This document shows positions 1-4,358 of a DNA stretch of 12,638 nt, in pieces. The stretch's first letter is position 1. Every line of letters starts with the position of its first letter. This stretch comes from DASRFS01 sp035260725 (GTDB lineage Bacteria; Patescibacteriota; Microgenomatia; Levybacterales; UBA12049). The position numbers and the translations under genes were made by a program. Location of the stretch: the NCBI GenBank assembly GCA_035260725.1, contig DATFUR010000028.1, positions 1-12,638 of the forward strand. Reading direction: 5' to 3'. A model generated the notes under the pieces. It was given only the letters and a program-made list of their open reading frames with translations, searched no databases and had not been told where the DNA came from.

Positions 1-10
1 CAAACGAGTG

Positions 11-94
11 TGTCCAGGGGGAGATTCGAACTCCCAAGCCCTTGCGGGCACAACGTTCTGAACGTTGCGCGTCTGCCAGTTTCGCCACCCGGAC
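11..94 (-). tRNA. tRNA-Leu (anticodon CAG)
   Basis: On the minus strand this folds as a class II tRNA. The acceptor GTCCGGG pairs with CCTGGAC (one G-U), the D arm contains TGGCAGA, and the anticodon stem CAACG/CGTTG closes the loop TTCAGAA, giving anticodon CAG (leucine, CUG codons). A long variable arm (CCC GCAA GGG) and a T arm GGGAG-TTCGAAT-CTCCC follow. The long variable arm is characteristic of tRNA-Leu. The 3' CCA is not encoded (the minus strand continues CAC after discriminator A), so it must be added enzymatically. It is transcribed away from the lysozyme-like gene at 169. Confidence 0.96.
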
Positions 95-103
95 TTTTGA
101 TAC

Positions 104-130
104 ATTTTAACATAATTAGGCTCTAGTAAA
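104..130 (-). promoter_or_regulatory. Candidate sigma70 promoter of tRNA-Leu(CAG)
   Basis: On the minus strand a -10 TAAAAT (104-109) is preceded by TG one base upstream, an extended -10. A weak -35 TTTACT (125-130) lies 15 bp away. The expected start near position 97 is a few bases before the mature tRNA 5' end at 94. The short spacer makes the -35 assignment tentative; the extended -10 may be sufficient. Confidence 0.5.
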
Positions 131-131
131 C

Positions 132-159
132 TTGACAAAAACATCCTCCTATGTAAACA
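132..159 (+). promoter_or_regulatory. Candidate promoter giving a near-leaderless mRNA for the first lysozyme-like gene
   Basis: TTGACA (132-137, exact consensus) is followed after 16 bp by TAAACA (154-159, a 4/6 match). Transcription would start around 166, only about 3 nt before the ATG at 169. No Shine-Dalgarno sequence lies between -10 and ATG. The -10 is imperfect, so confidence is moderate. Confidence 0.45.
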
Positions 160-168
160 TGGTCTCTA

Positions 169-750
169 ATGAAAAAAATCCTCTTATTAAGTACCACATT
201 TATAGCTACTCCTTTTTTGATTTTTGTTTGTATAATATTTCTGTCTTATCTTATTTACGCCGATAAACAAACACAGCTTTCCCAAAACCATTCCAAAGTA
301 GCATACGCAGCACTTCCTTCTACTCAAAATCTTCTTAGAGACAGAATCCAAGCTAAAGATGCCAGAGTGGAAGTTCTGGAAACCTTCTTTAATAAATACG
401 ATTCCGAACTCGCTCCTTTTGCACAAAACGTCGTGACAGCAGCAGATAAATATAATCTCGATTACCGGCTTATTCCGGCAATCGCCATGCAAGAATCTAA
501 TCTATGTAAAAAAGCTCCAAAAGATTCTCATAATTGTTGGGGATACGCAATTTATGGAAGTAATTCAAAAAAGTTTTCTAATTACTCCGCGGCCATAGAT
601 GCGGTCTCAAAAACCTTAGCTACCGACTACAAGCAGGTTGGCCTTATCACGCCTGAAGAAATAATGCGTAAATATACTCCCTCAAGTAATGGTTCCTGGG
701 CCACAGGCGTATCTCATTTCATGGCCGAACTCCAAAACATTACCCTATAG
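169..750 (+). CDS. Membrane-anchored or exported lysozyme/transglycosylase-like protein (first paralog)
   Basis: 193 aa. A basic MKK start and a hydrophobic stretch at about residues 10-31 give an uncleaved anchor or signal peptide. The rest should be extracytoplasmic. A lysozyme-like/SLT fold is suggested by the core at about residues 85-185: YRLIPAIAMQES carries the presumed catalytic Glu109, followed by the WGYAIYG motif (about 124-130). Cys113 and Cys123 flank the active-site loop and may form a disulfide. The expected role is cleavage of peptidoglycan glycan strands during growth or division. It is clearly homologous to the next gene (882-1430). ATG 169 lies just behind a TTGACA/TAAACA promoter with no SD, so translation is probably near-leaderless. 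The family assignment is firm at fold level; the exact bond cut (muramidase, lytic transglycosylase or glucosaminidase type) is not known. Confidence 0.8.
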   Translation: MKKILLLSTTFIATPFLIFVCIIFLSYLIYADKQTQLSQNHSKVAYAALPSTQNLLRDRIQAKDARVEVLETFFNKYDSELAPFAQNVVTAADKYNLDYRLIPAIAMQESNLCKKAPKDSHNCWGYAIYGSNSKKFSNYSAAIDAVSKTLATDYKQVGLITPEEIMRKYTPSSNGSWATGVSHFMAELQNITL

Positions 751-758
751 TTAGACAC

Positions 759-787
759 TTGACAAACCTATAGTCGTATAGTATAAT
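759..787 (+). promoter_or_regulatory. Perfect consensus sigma70 promoter
   Basis: TTGACA (759-764), a 17-bp spacer, then TATAAT (782-787): both hexamers match consensus 6/6 at the optimal spacing. It starts 8 bp after the stop codon of the upstream gene. The predicted start (about 793-796) falls at the base of the hairpin at 797, so the transcript would begin inside a terminator-like structure. Confidence 0.85.
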
Positions 788-796
788 ACCAAACAG

Positions 797-840
797 ATCC
801 TAAGGTATGCCTTTCCAAATGCATACGTTAGGATTTTTTT
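797..840 (+). terminator. Intrinsic terminator-like hairpin immediately after a strong promoter
   Basis: ATCCTAAGGTATGC (797-810) pairs with GCATACGTTAGGAT (821-834) over 14 positions with one mismatch, leaving a 10-nt loop. It is followed by a run of seven T (834-840). It could end the transcript of the upstream lysozyme-like gene. With the promoter at 759-787 it would instead make a roughly 45-nt RNA or act as an attenuator for the gene at 882. Confidence 0.75.
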
Positions 841-848
841 ATGGACAG

Positions 849-874
849 GCGAACAACAAGTTGTTCGCTTTTTT
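849..874 (+). terminator. Second tandem terminator-like hairpin
   Basis: GCGAACAAC (849-857) and GTTGTTCGC (860-868) are perfect inverted repeats. Allowing a CAAG tetraloop gives an 8-bp stem, followed by six T (869-874). It sits 8 nt after the first T-run and ends only 7 nt before the ATG at 882. It may be a fail-safe terminator or the second half of an attenuator. Confidence 0.6.
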
Positions 875-881
875 AAAAAAT

Positions 882-1430
882 ATGAAAAAATTATTTTTGA
901 TTTTAATTTTATACATTGTAATCTTTATTAAGCCTGACTTGGCTTATGCACAGGATAAAGCTTCGGCATCCAGTGCCAAAATTTTTGCCGAACAAAATTA
1001 TTCTTCCGATACGAGAACCAAAATATTAGAGAACTACTTAAAACGATACGATTCTCCTTTAACCGGAGAGGCTAAAACCTTTGTTAAATACGCAGACCAG
1101 TACCAACTTGACTGGAAGCTGGTTGCAGCCATATCCGGCCTTGAATCTACTTTTGGAAAGCAAATTCCTTACAACTCCTATAACGGATGGGGATGGGGGA
1201 TTTATGGAGACAACACGATTTACTTTAGGTCTTGGGGAGATGGTATTAAGACTGTTTCCGAAGGTCTTAGGACTAATTATATAAATAAATGGGGAGCAAC
1301 AAACGTTTATGAAATAGGCAGGCTTTACGCTGCTTCTCCAACATGGGCTCAAAGAGTAGACTATCTTATGAGAAATATTGCTGATTTTCAGCTTAGAAGT
1401 CCTCAAAGCACACTTCCGCTATCAATATAA
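882..1430 (+). CDS. Secreted lysozyme/transglycosylase-like protein (second paralog)
   Basis: 182 aa from the ATG at 882. The frame is open upstream to an ATG at 807, but that start lies inside a terminator hairpin. Starting at 882 gives a proper signal peptide: MKK, a hydrophobic core, then AYA before QD (cleavage after about residue 23). The mature part aligns with the upstream paralog: LEN/KRYDSPL (about 49-60), ADQYQLDWKLVAAISGLEST with presumed catalytic Glu88, then GWGWGIYG (about 102-109) and a C-terminal helical region. It lacks the two cysteines of its neighbour. The expected role is peptidoglycan cleavage outside the membrane. It is preceded by a perfect promoter and two tandem hairpins, so expression may be controlled by read-through. 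No SD is visible. Exact enzymatic type is unproven. Confidence 0.8.
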   Translation: MKKLFLILILYIVIFIKPDLAYAQDKASASSAKIFAEQNYSSDTRTKILENYLKRYDSPLTGEAKTFVKYADQYQLDWKLVAAISGLESTFGKQIPYNSYNGWGWGIYGDNTIYFRSWGDGIKTVSEGLRTNYINKWGATNVYEIGRLYAASPTWAQRVDYLMRNIADFQLRSPQSTLPLSI

Positions 1431-1436
1431 AGTTGG

Positions 1437-1442
1437 TATAAT
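1437..1442 (+). promoter_or_regulatory. -10 box for tRNA-Leu(UAG) and probably tig
   Basis: TATAAT, an exact consensus, lies 11 bp before the tRNA 5' end and 6 bp after the stop codon of the upstream gene. The -35 position at 17-bp spacing (1414-1419) reads TTCCGC and is poor, so the upstream half is uncertain. The predicted start near 1449 leaves a roughly 5-nt 5' leader on the tRNA. Confidence 0.6.
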
Positions 1443-1453
1443 GTGTTTCGCGC

Positions 1454-1536
1454 GCGGATGTGGCGAAATGGTAGACGCGCAAGGTTTAGGACCTTGTGGC
1501 CGTAAGGCTTTGGGGGTTCGAGTCCCTTCATCCGCA
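1454..1536 (+). tRNA. tRNA-Leu (anticodon UAG)
   Basis: The acceptor GCGGATG pairs perfectly with CATCCGC. The anticodon stem CAAGG/CCTTG closes TTTAGGA, giving anticodon TAG (leucine, CUN codons). A long variable arm (GCC GTAA GGC) and the T loop TTCGAGT complete a class II tRNA; the outer T-stem pairs are G-U wobbles. Discriminator A is at 1536 and CCA is not encoded. The trigger factor ATG follows only 8 nt downstream, so the two are probably co-transcribed. Confidence 0.96.
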
Positions 1537-1544
1537 CTAAAATT

Positions 1545-2375
1545 ATGATATCAGCTATACAAAAACTAGAAGATGGAACAATTAGCCTCACAATAACTAT
1601 TCCTTCTGAGAGAGTGGAAGAGGTCAAAAAGCAGGTTGCCGACGAACTTGTAGTTAATACAGAGTTACCCGGCTTTCGTAAAGGCAAAGCGCCGAAAAAC
1701 TTAGTTTTGGAGAAATTAGACAAAGAAAAATTAAAAGAAGAAGTCCTAAAAAAGCTTTTGCCTGAAACTTATGTTGAAGCTATAAAAGAGCATAGTCTAA
1801 ATCCTATTGTGAGCCCCCAGATTCACGTCCTAGAGCTCGCAGATGGAAAAGACTGGCAATACACGGCTCTCACCTCTGAACTCCCCGAGGTGGATCTTGG
1901 GTCTTATAAAGAAAATATCCAAAAAATAACTGCAAAGAAAAAAATAATCGTACCCGGCAAAAAAGAAGAAACACCTATTTCTTTTGAAGATATAACCAAA
2001 GAAGTATTGGCCTCTGTTAAGGTCAAAATTCCAAAACTTATTACAGAGACAGAAGCAGACAGGCTTTTATCCCAAACCTTGGATGAAATCAAAAGATTAG
2101 GCATGACTTTAGATCAGTATCTGGCCTCTACGGGTAAAAATGCCCAGAGCCTTAGAGCCGAATACGAGGCTAAAGCCACGAATGACATTAAATTTGAATT
2201 TGCACTTCAGAAAATCGCAGACTCGGAAAACATACAAGTTACGGACGAAGAAATAGATAGAGCCATAAAAGAGGCAAAAACCGAAGAAGAAAAAAAAAGC
2301 CTTGAAGCTAATAAATACCTTCTTGCCACCATTATTAGACAGCGCAAAACGCTTGATTTCCTCCGGTCGCTGTGA
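1545..2375 (+). CDS. tig: Trigger factor lacking the PPIase domain
   Basis: 276 aa, against about 430 in E. coli. Trigger factor is the ribosome-associated chaperone that meets nascent chains at the exit tunnel. The N-terminal ribosome-binding domain (about 1-120) carries the family signature GFRKGKAP at residues 43-50. The C-terminal helical chaperone region (about 145-276) includes the typical IQVTDEEID stretch near 230-238. The FKBP-type peptidyl-prolyl isomerase domain that normally lies between them is absent, replaced by a short Lys-rich linker (about 127-145). The start aligns with other trigger factors. It lies 8 nt after the tRNA-Leu(UAG) gene with no SD, so tRNA 3' processing would leave an almost leaderless mRNA. 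It stops at TGA. Identity is confident; loss of isomerase activity is inferred from the missing domain. Confidence 0.9.
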   Translation: MISAIQKLEDGTISLTITIPSERVEEVKKQVADELVVNTELPGFRKGKAPKNLVLEKLDKEKLKEEVLKKLLPETYVEAIKEHSLNPIVSPQIHVLELADGKDWQYTALTSELPEVDLGSYKENIQKITAKKKIIVPGKKEETPISFEDITKEVLASVKVKIPKLITETEADRLLSQTLDEIKRLGMTLDQYLASTGKNAQSLRAEYEAKATNDIKFEFALQKIADSENIQVTDEEIDRAIKEAKTEEEKKSLEANKYLLATIIRQRKTLDFLRSL

Positions 2376-2381
2376 TATAAA
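2353..2381 (+). promoter_or_regulatory. Candidate promoter inside the 3' end of tig
   Basis: TTGATT (2353-2358, 4/6), a 17-bp spacer, then TATAAA (2376-2381, 5/6), directly after the tig stop codon. The predicted start is about 2388, giving a leader of about 5 nt before the ATG at 2393. No SD is present. Confidence 0.6.
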
Positions 2382-2392
2382 ATAGGCTCGTT

Positions 2393-2998
2393 ATGAAAAA
2401 GAAAATAACCCACCAAACTCAAGATTCTTTTGAGGCCGTCAAAGAGCTTCCTGGGTCTGTTAAGAAATCAATCGTCGAAGATCTTGGCAAGGGATTGGTC
2501 TCTGATTTGTGGGAACAGCTTCTCAATCCTAATCCAAAGACCGAAAAAGCCAAGTCAGGAGACCTCAAAATGGGCGAAGAACTGGATCTAAGAGAAAAAA
2601 AGCTTGCGCATGTCGAACCAGGAATAGACTACTCCCGCGAAATTGTGCATGCGGAAAAAAGAATTCATGCGGAAGCCGAACACGAGACCAAGGTACGAAT
2701 CCAGGAAATTCTTATTGAGATTAAAAAACTTACAAATTCGTCTAAAGAGCTCGAGGTTCAGTTCAAAGATATTGCAGTTGAACAAATTCCCCAAGAAGCA
2801 GGCAAGTACCATGCTAACTTCGTAGAATGGGTCTTATCCATGATTCGATCGGCCCAGGAAAGAGTAGACAGCGCAGTCAGCTGGACAGCTGCTTTAAAAG
2901 GAAAGAAAAACCAAAAACAATATTGGTCGCTATTTAAGAAACACGGAACAACCTTTGGCCTCTCCGGCGAACGCGTAGTCGCAACCCAAGTCGGATAA
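2393..2998 (+). CDS. Uncharacterised conserved protein, DUF5660-like
   Basis: 201 aa, no signal peptide and no membrane segment. An acidic/basic charged N-terminal part (1-75) includes a short helix near the VSDLWEQLL stretch. A long, strongly charged helical region with coiled-coil character follows (about 80-165, rich in E, K, H and Q). The C-terminus is distinctive: KKHGTTFGLSGERVVAT near 182-198. I associate this tail and overall layout with DUF5660, a family of unknown function from Microgenomates genomes; this is recall, not a search. The stop codon shares one base with the next start (TAATG), so the two genes are probably translationally coupled. It has its own promoter overlapping tig. 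No enzymatic motif is visible, and a cytosolic structural or nucleic-acid-associated role cannot be told apart. Confidence 0.8.
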   Translation: MKKKITHQTQDSFEAVKELPGSVKKSIVEDLGKGLVSDLWEQLLNPNPKTEKAKSGDLKMGEELDLREKKLAHVEPGIDYSREIVHAEKRIHAEAEHETKVRIQEILIEIKKLTNSSKELEVQFKDIAVEQIPQEAGKYHANFVEWVLSMIRSAQERVDSAVSWTAALKGKKNQKQYWSLFKKHGTTFGLSGERVVATQVG

Positions 2999-3432
2999 TG
3001 ACTCACGAAGCAATCTCTCAAAATGATCTTAAGGGTGTATTACGAAATCTAGTAGAATTTTTTGCTTCGAAATCAAACTCTGGTCTTTTAGGGGAACCGA
3101 TTACTTTACTAGGCCCAGTCACAAAATTTCTCGATGAACATGGAATGAGAGCTGGAACAGGTGAATTTCTAGATCCTTATGGAGAAAAAATGAATGCCAC
3201 GGCTATATATAGAAGTTTCGACAAGAGTGGAGAAATCATGAAAGCTGGGTCAATCATGTTTAAAAGCGATAGTGCTCCAGACGTAACTCTCGTAGTTACT
3301 TTTCAAAACGACGACTTTCGATATGTAGTATTTATTGACGGAGAGATAACTGAAGATAGAGAACTCAAACCCGAGGAACTTGAAGGCCTTACCAGTCAAT
3401 TAACAGAAATTAAAAGAAACCAAGAAAATTAG
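2998..3432 (+). CDS. Uncharacterised 144-aa protein coupled to the upstream gene
   Basis: 144 aa, soluble, acidic, with no signal or membrane segment. I do not recognise a family. The N-terminal half (1-50) looks helical. The centre has FLDPYGEK (58-64) and a run of predicted beta strands (about 67-115: TAIYRSF, GSIMFKS, VTLVVTF, YVVFIDG), then an acidic helical tail (120-144). The alternation suggests a small alpha/beta domain. The ATG overlaps the previous stop by one base (TAATG) without an SD, so translation likely depends on termination of the 201-aa protein. The two products may work together. A promoter and structured leader for the next gene begin just after its TAG stop. Confidence 0.75.
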   Translation: MTHEAISQNDLKGVLRNLVEFFASKSNSGLLGEPITLLGPVTKFLDEHGMRAGTGEFLDPYGEKMNATAIYRSFDKSGEIMKAGSIMFKSDSAPDVTLVVTFQNDDFRYVVFIDGEITEDRELKPEELEGLTSQLTEIKRNQEN

Positions 3433-3435
3433 CTC

Positions 3436-3465
3436 TTGACAGCGGTTATATAATATTTCAATATT
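3436..3465 (+). promoter_or_regulatory. Candidate promoter of the structured leader
   Basis: An exact TTGACA (3436-3441) starts 3 bp after the preceding stop. The -10 is ambiguous: AATATT (3460-3465, 18-bp spacer, 4/6) or CAATAT at 17 bp (3/6). An exact TATAAT also occurs at 3449-3454, but only 7 bp from the TTGACA. Depending on the choice, transcription starts at roughly 3461-3473, ahead of the hairpin at 3484. Confidence 0.55.
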
Positions 3466-3483
3466 AATATATGAACTGCAAAT

Positions 3484-3541
3484 CCTTCCTCATTACGGTT
3501 AAGAGACTTCTTATCGAAGTCTAACTGTAGTGGGAGGAAGG
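3484..3541 (+). ncRNA. Long stem-loop of a candidate cis-regulatory leader or small RNA
   Basis: Three stacked helices are visible. The outer stem is CCTTCCTC (3484-3491) with GAGGAAGG (3534-3541), 8 bp. The middle stem is ACGGTT (3495-3500) with AACTGT (3523-3528), including one G-U. The apical stem is AGACTTC (3504-3510) with GAAGTCT (3516-3522), closing the loop TTATC. A 3-nt bulge and small internal loops separate them. A terminator follows at 3557-3581. Promoter, stem-loop, terminator and then gene is the layout of an attenuator or riboswitch-type leader, or of a roughly 110-nt small RNA with read-through. I recognise no known RNA family. Confidence 0.6.
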
Positions 3542-3556
3542 TAAATTCCTTTTTAG

Positions 3557-3581
3557 AACCTCCCAAATGGGAGGTTTTTTT
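3557..3581 (+). terminator. Intrinsic terminator in the leader of the 61-aa gene
   Basis: AACCTCCC (3557-3564) and GGGAGGTT (3569-3576) form a perfect 8-bp stem around an AAAT loop, followed by seven T (3575-3581). It lies upstream of the SD and ATG of the next gene, so it should block that gene unless antiterminated. The CCTCCC arm is also complementary to GGGAGG at 3532-3537 and to the SD GGAGGT at 3590-3595. Confidence 0.8.
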
Positions 3582-3586
3582 ATTGG

Positions 3587-3596
3587 AAAGGAGGTG
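3587..3596 (+). promoter_or_regulatory. Strong Shine-Dalgarno sequence
   Basis: AAAGGAGGTG lies 6 bases upstream of the ATG at 3603, close to the ideal anti-SD complement. It is the only strong SD in the window. It fixes the start of the 61-aa gene at 3603 rather than at the upstream in-frame ATG at 3567, which lies in the terminator loop. Confidence 0.85.
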
Positions 3597-3602
3597 AAAT
3601 TT

Positions 3603-3788
3603 ATGAAAGAAAGAGGACAAGGAACATTTGCAGAATTTGACGAACATGTTGAAAGCTTCAAAAGGACTTTGGAGACCCAGCAGTCTGTTCTGACAGAAAG
3701 CAGAGAGAGAAACACCGCTCCAAACAAAGGTGCAGGAAAACATTCATTCAAACCTGTTCCTTATCAATTCAGATCGGCCCAGGCTTAA
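3603..3788 (+). CDS. 61-aa orphan protein behind a structured leader
   Basis: 61 aa, soluble, with no signal peptide or membrane segment and no cysteine. The N-terminal half (about 8-34) could form one charged amphipathic helix (AEFDEHVESFKRTLETQQ). The C-terminal half (35-61) is polar and basic, rich in N, G, K and P, probably disordered, and ends PYQFRSAQA. I recognise no family. The start is set by an excellent SD. Translation signals this strong are unusual here, and the gene lies behind a promoter, a long hairpin and a terminator, so it is likely regulated at transcription elongation and capable of high expression. tRNA-Val(GAC) follows with its own promoter and no terminator in between. 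The protein is likely real because of its SD, but its function is unknown. Confidence 0.7.
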   Translation: MKERGQGTFAEFDEHVESFKRTLETQQSVLTESRERNTAPNKGAGKHSFKPVPYQFRSAQA

Positions 3789-3817
3789 TTGAACTTATCT
3801 TATTCATCTGTTAAAAT
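3789..3817 (+). promoter_or_regulatory. Promoter of tRNA-Val(GAC)
   Basis: TTGAAC (3789-3794, 4/6), a 17-bp spacer, then TAAAAT (3812-3817, 5/6). The predicted start near 3824 is about 7 nt before the tRNA 5' end. It probably also drives the GNAT gene that follows the tRNA. Confidence 0.7.
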
Positions 3818-3830
3818 GATCTAACCTTAC

Positions 3831-3907
3831 GGGCTCATAGCTCAGTTGGTTAGAGCGTTACATTGACATTGTAAAGGTCAGAGGTTCGACTCCTCTTGGG
3901 CCCACCA
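3831..3907 (+). tRNA. tRNA-Val (anticodon GAC), CCA encoded
   Basis: The acceptor GGGCTCA pairs with TGGGCCC (one G-U). The D arm is AGCTCAGTTGGTTAGAGC. The anticodon stem TTACA/TGTAA closes the loop TTGACAT, giving anticodon GAC (valine). The T arm is AGAGG-TTCGACT-CCTCT. Discriminator A at 3904 is followed by an encoded CCA (3905-3907), unlike the two leucine tRNAs in the window. The next ATG begins 4 nt later. Confidence 0.97.
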
Positions 3908-3911
3908 TTTT

Positions 3912-4358
3912 ATGAGTGAACGAGAAAAAACCGGAAATCCACCTGCACAATTAAGAAATTACGACTCTGTTGGAGATTTTCAATCGGTTAAGCAAAACCT
4001 TGAAGAAGCAGGTATTTTTTGGGAGGAGTGGGAGGGGGAAACAAAACCAAGAAGAAGATCTCGAGGATACCCTGACAGCATTATTGTCGCAGTTGTTGGC
4101 ACTCAAGTTGTTGGAAGTGTTTTTTTGGTTGATGATTTTTTCCCCTACGCATTTCGCTTGGTTGTTAAGGAAGAATTCCGGGGTAGAGGCATCGGTTCGC
4201 AACTAATGGATGAGGCAGAAAAAAGAGCAAAAGATCATAGACATATGGATCTAGCAATACTTGTAGACGACGACGATCCGGAACTACAAGCTTGGTACGA
4301 AAAACGAGGATATCATAAAGAACATGCATATAGAAGCATGTGGAAAGAACTTACATGA
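3912..4358 (+). CDS. GNAT-family N-acetyltransferase
   Basis: 148 aa. GNAT enzymes transfer an acetyl group from acetyl-CoA to an amine. The acetyl-CoA-binding motif A is clear: strand FRLVVKEEF (81-89) followed by RGRGIG (90-95, the pyrophosphate-binding loop, Q/RxxGxG/A type) and helix SQLMDEAEKRA. Motif B follows with the LAILVD strand (114-119) and AWYEKRGY (127-134), typical of the GNAT C-terminus. The preceding strands IIVAVVG/VVGSVFLVDD (57-75) fit the fold. The substrate is not predictable. The ATG starts 4 nt after the tRNA-Val CCA with no SD, so the mRNA would be leaderless once the tRNA is cut away. It stops at TGA within the ATGA overlap with the HD-domain gene, suggesting translational coupling. 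Confidence 0.88.
   Translation: MSEREKTGNPPAQLRNYDSVGDFQSVKQNLEEAGIFWEEWEGETKPRRRSRGYPDSIIVAVVGTQVVGSVFLVDDFFPYAFRLVVKEEFRGRGIGSQLMDEAEKRAKDHRHMDLAILVDDDDPELQAWYEKRGYHKEHAYRSMWKELT

Noticed and set aside
807..881. In-frame upstream ATG extending the second lysozyme-like protein by 25 residues
   Set aside because: It lies inside the terminator hairpin, has no SD, and would bury the clear MKK signal peptide that starts at 882.
3436..3454. Single compact promoter made of TTGACA and the exact TATAAT at 3449
   Set aside because: The spacer is only 7 bp, far too short for sigma70; the two elements cannot serve one promoter.
3567..3602. In-frame upstream ATG for the 61-aa protein
   Set aside because: It sits in the loop of the terminator hairpin, and its product would include the translated SD region; the strong SD points to 3603.
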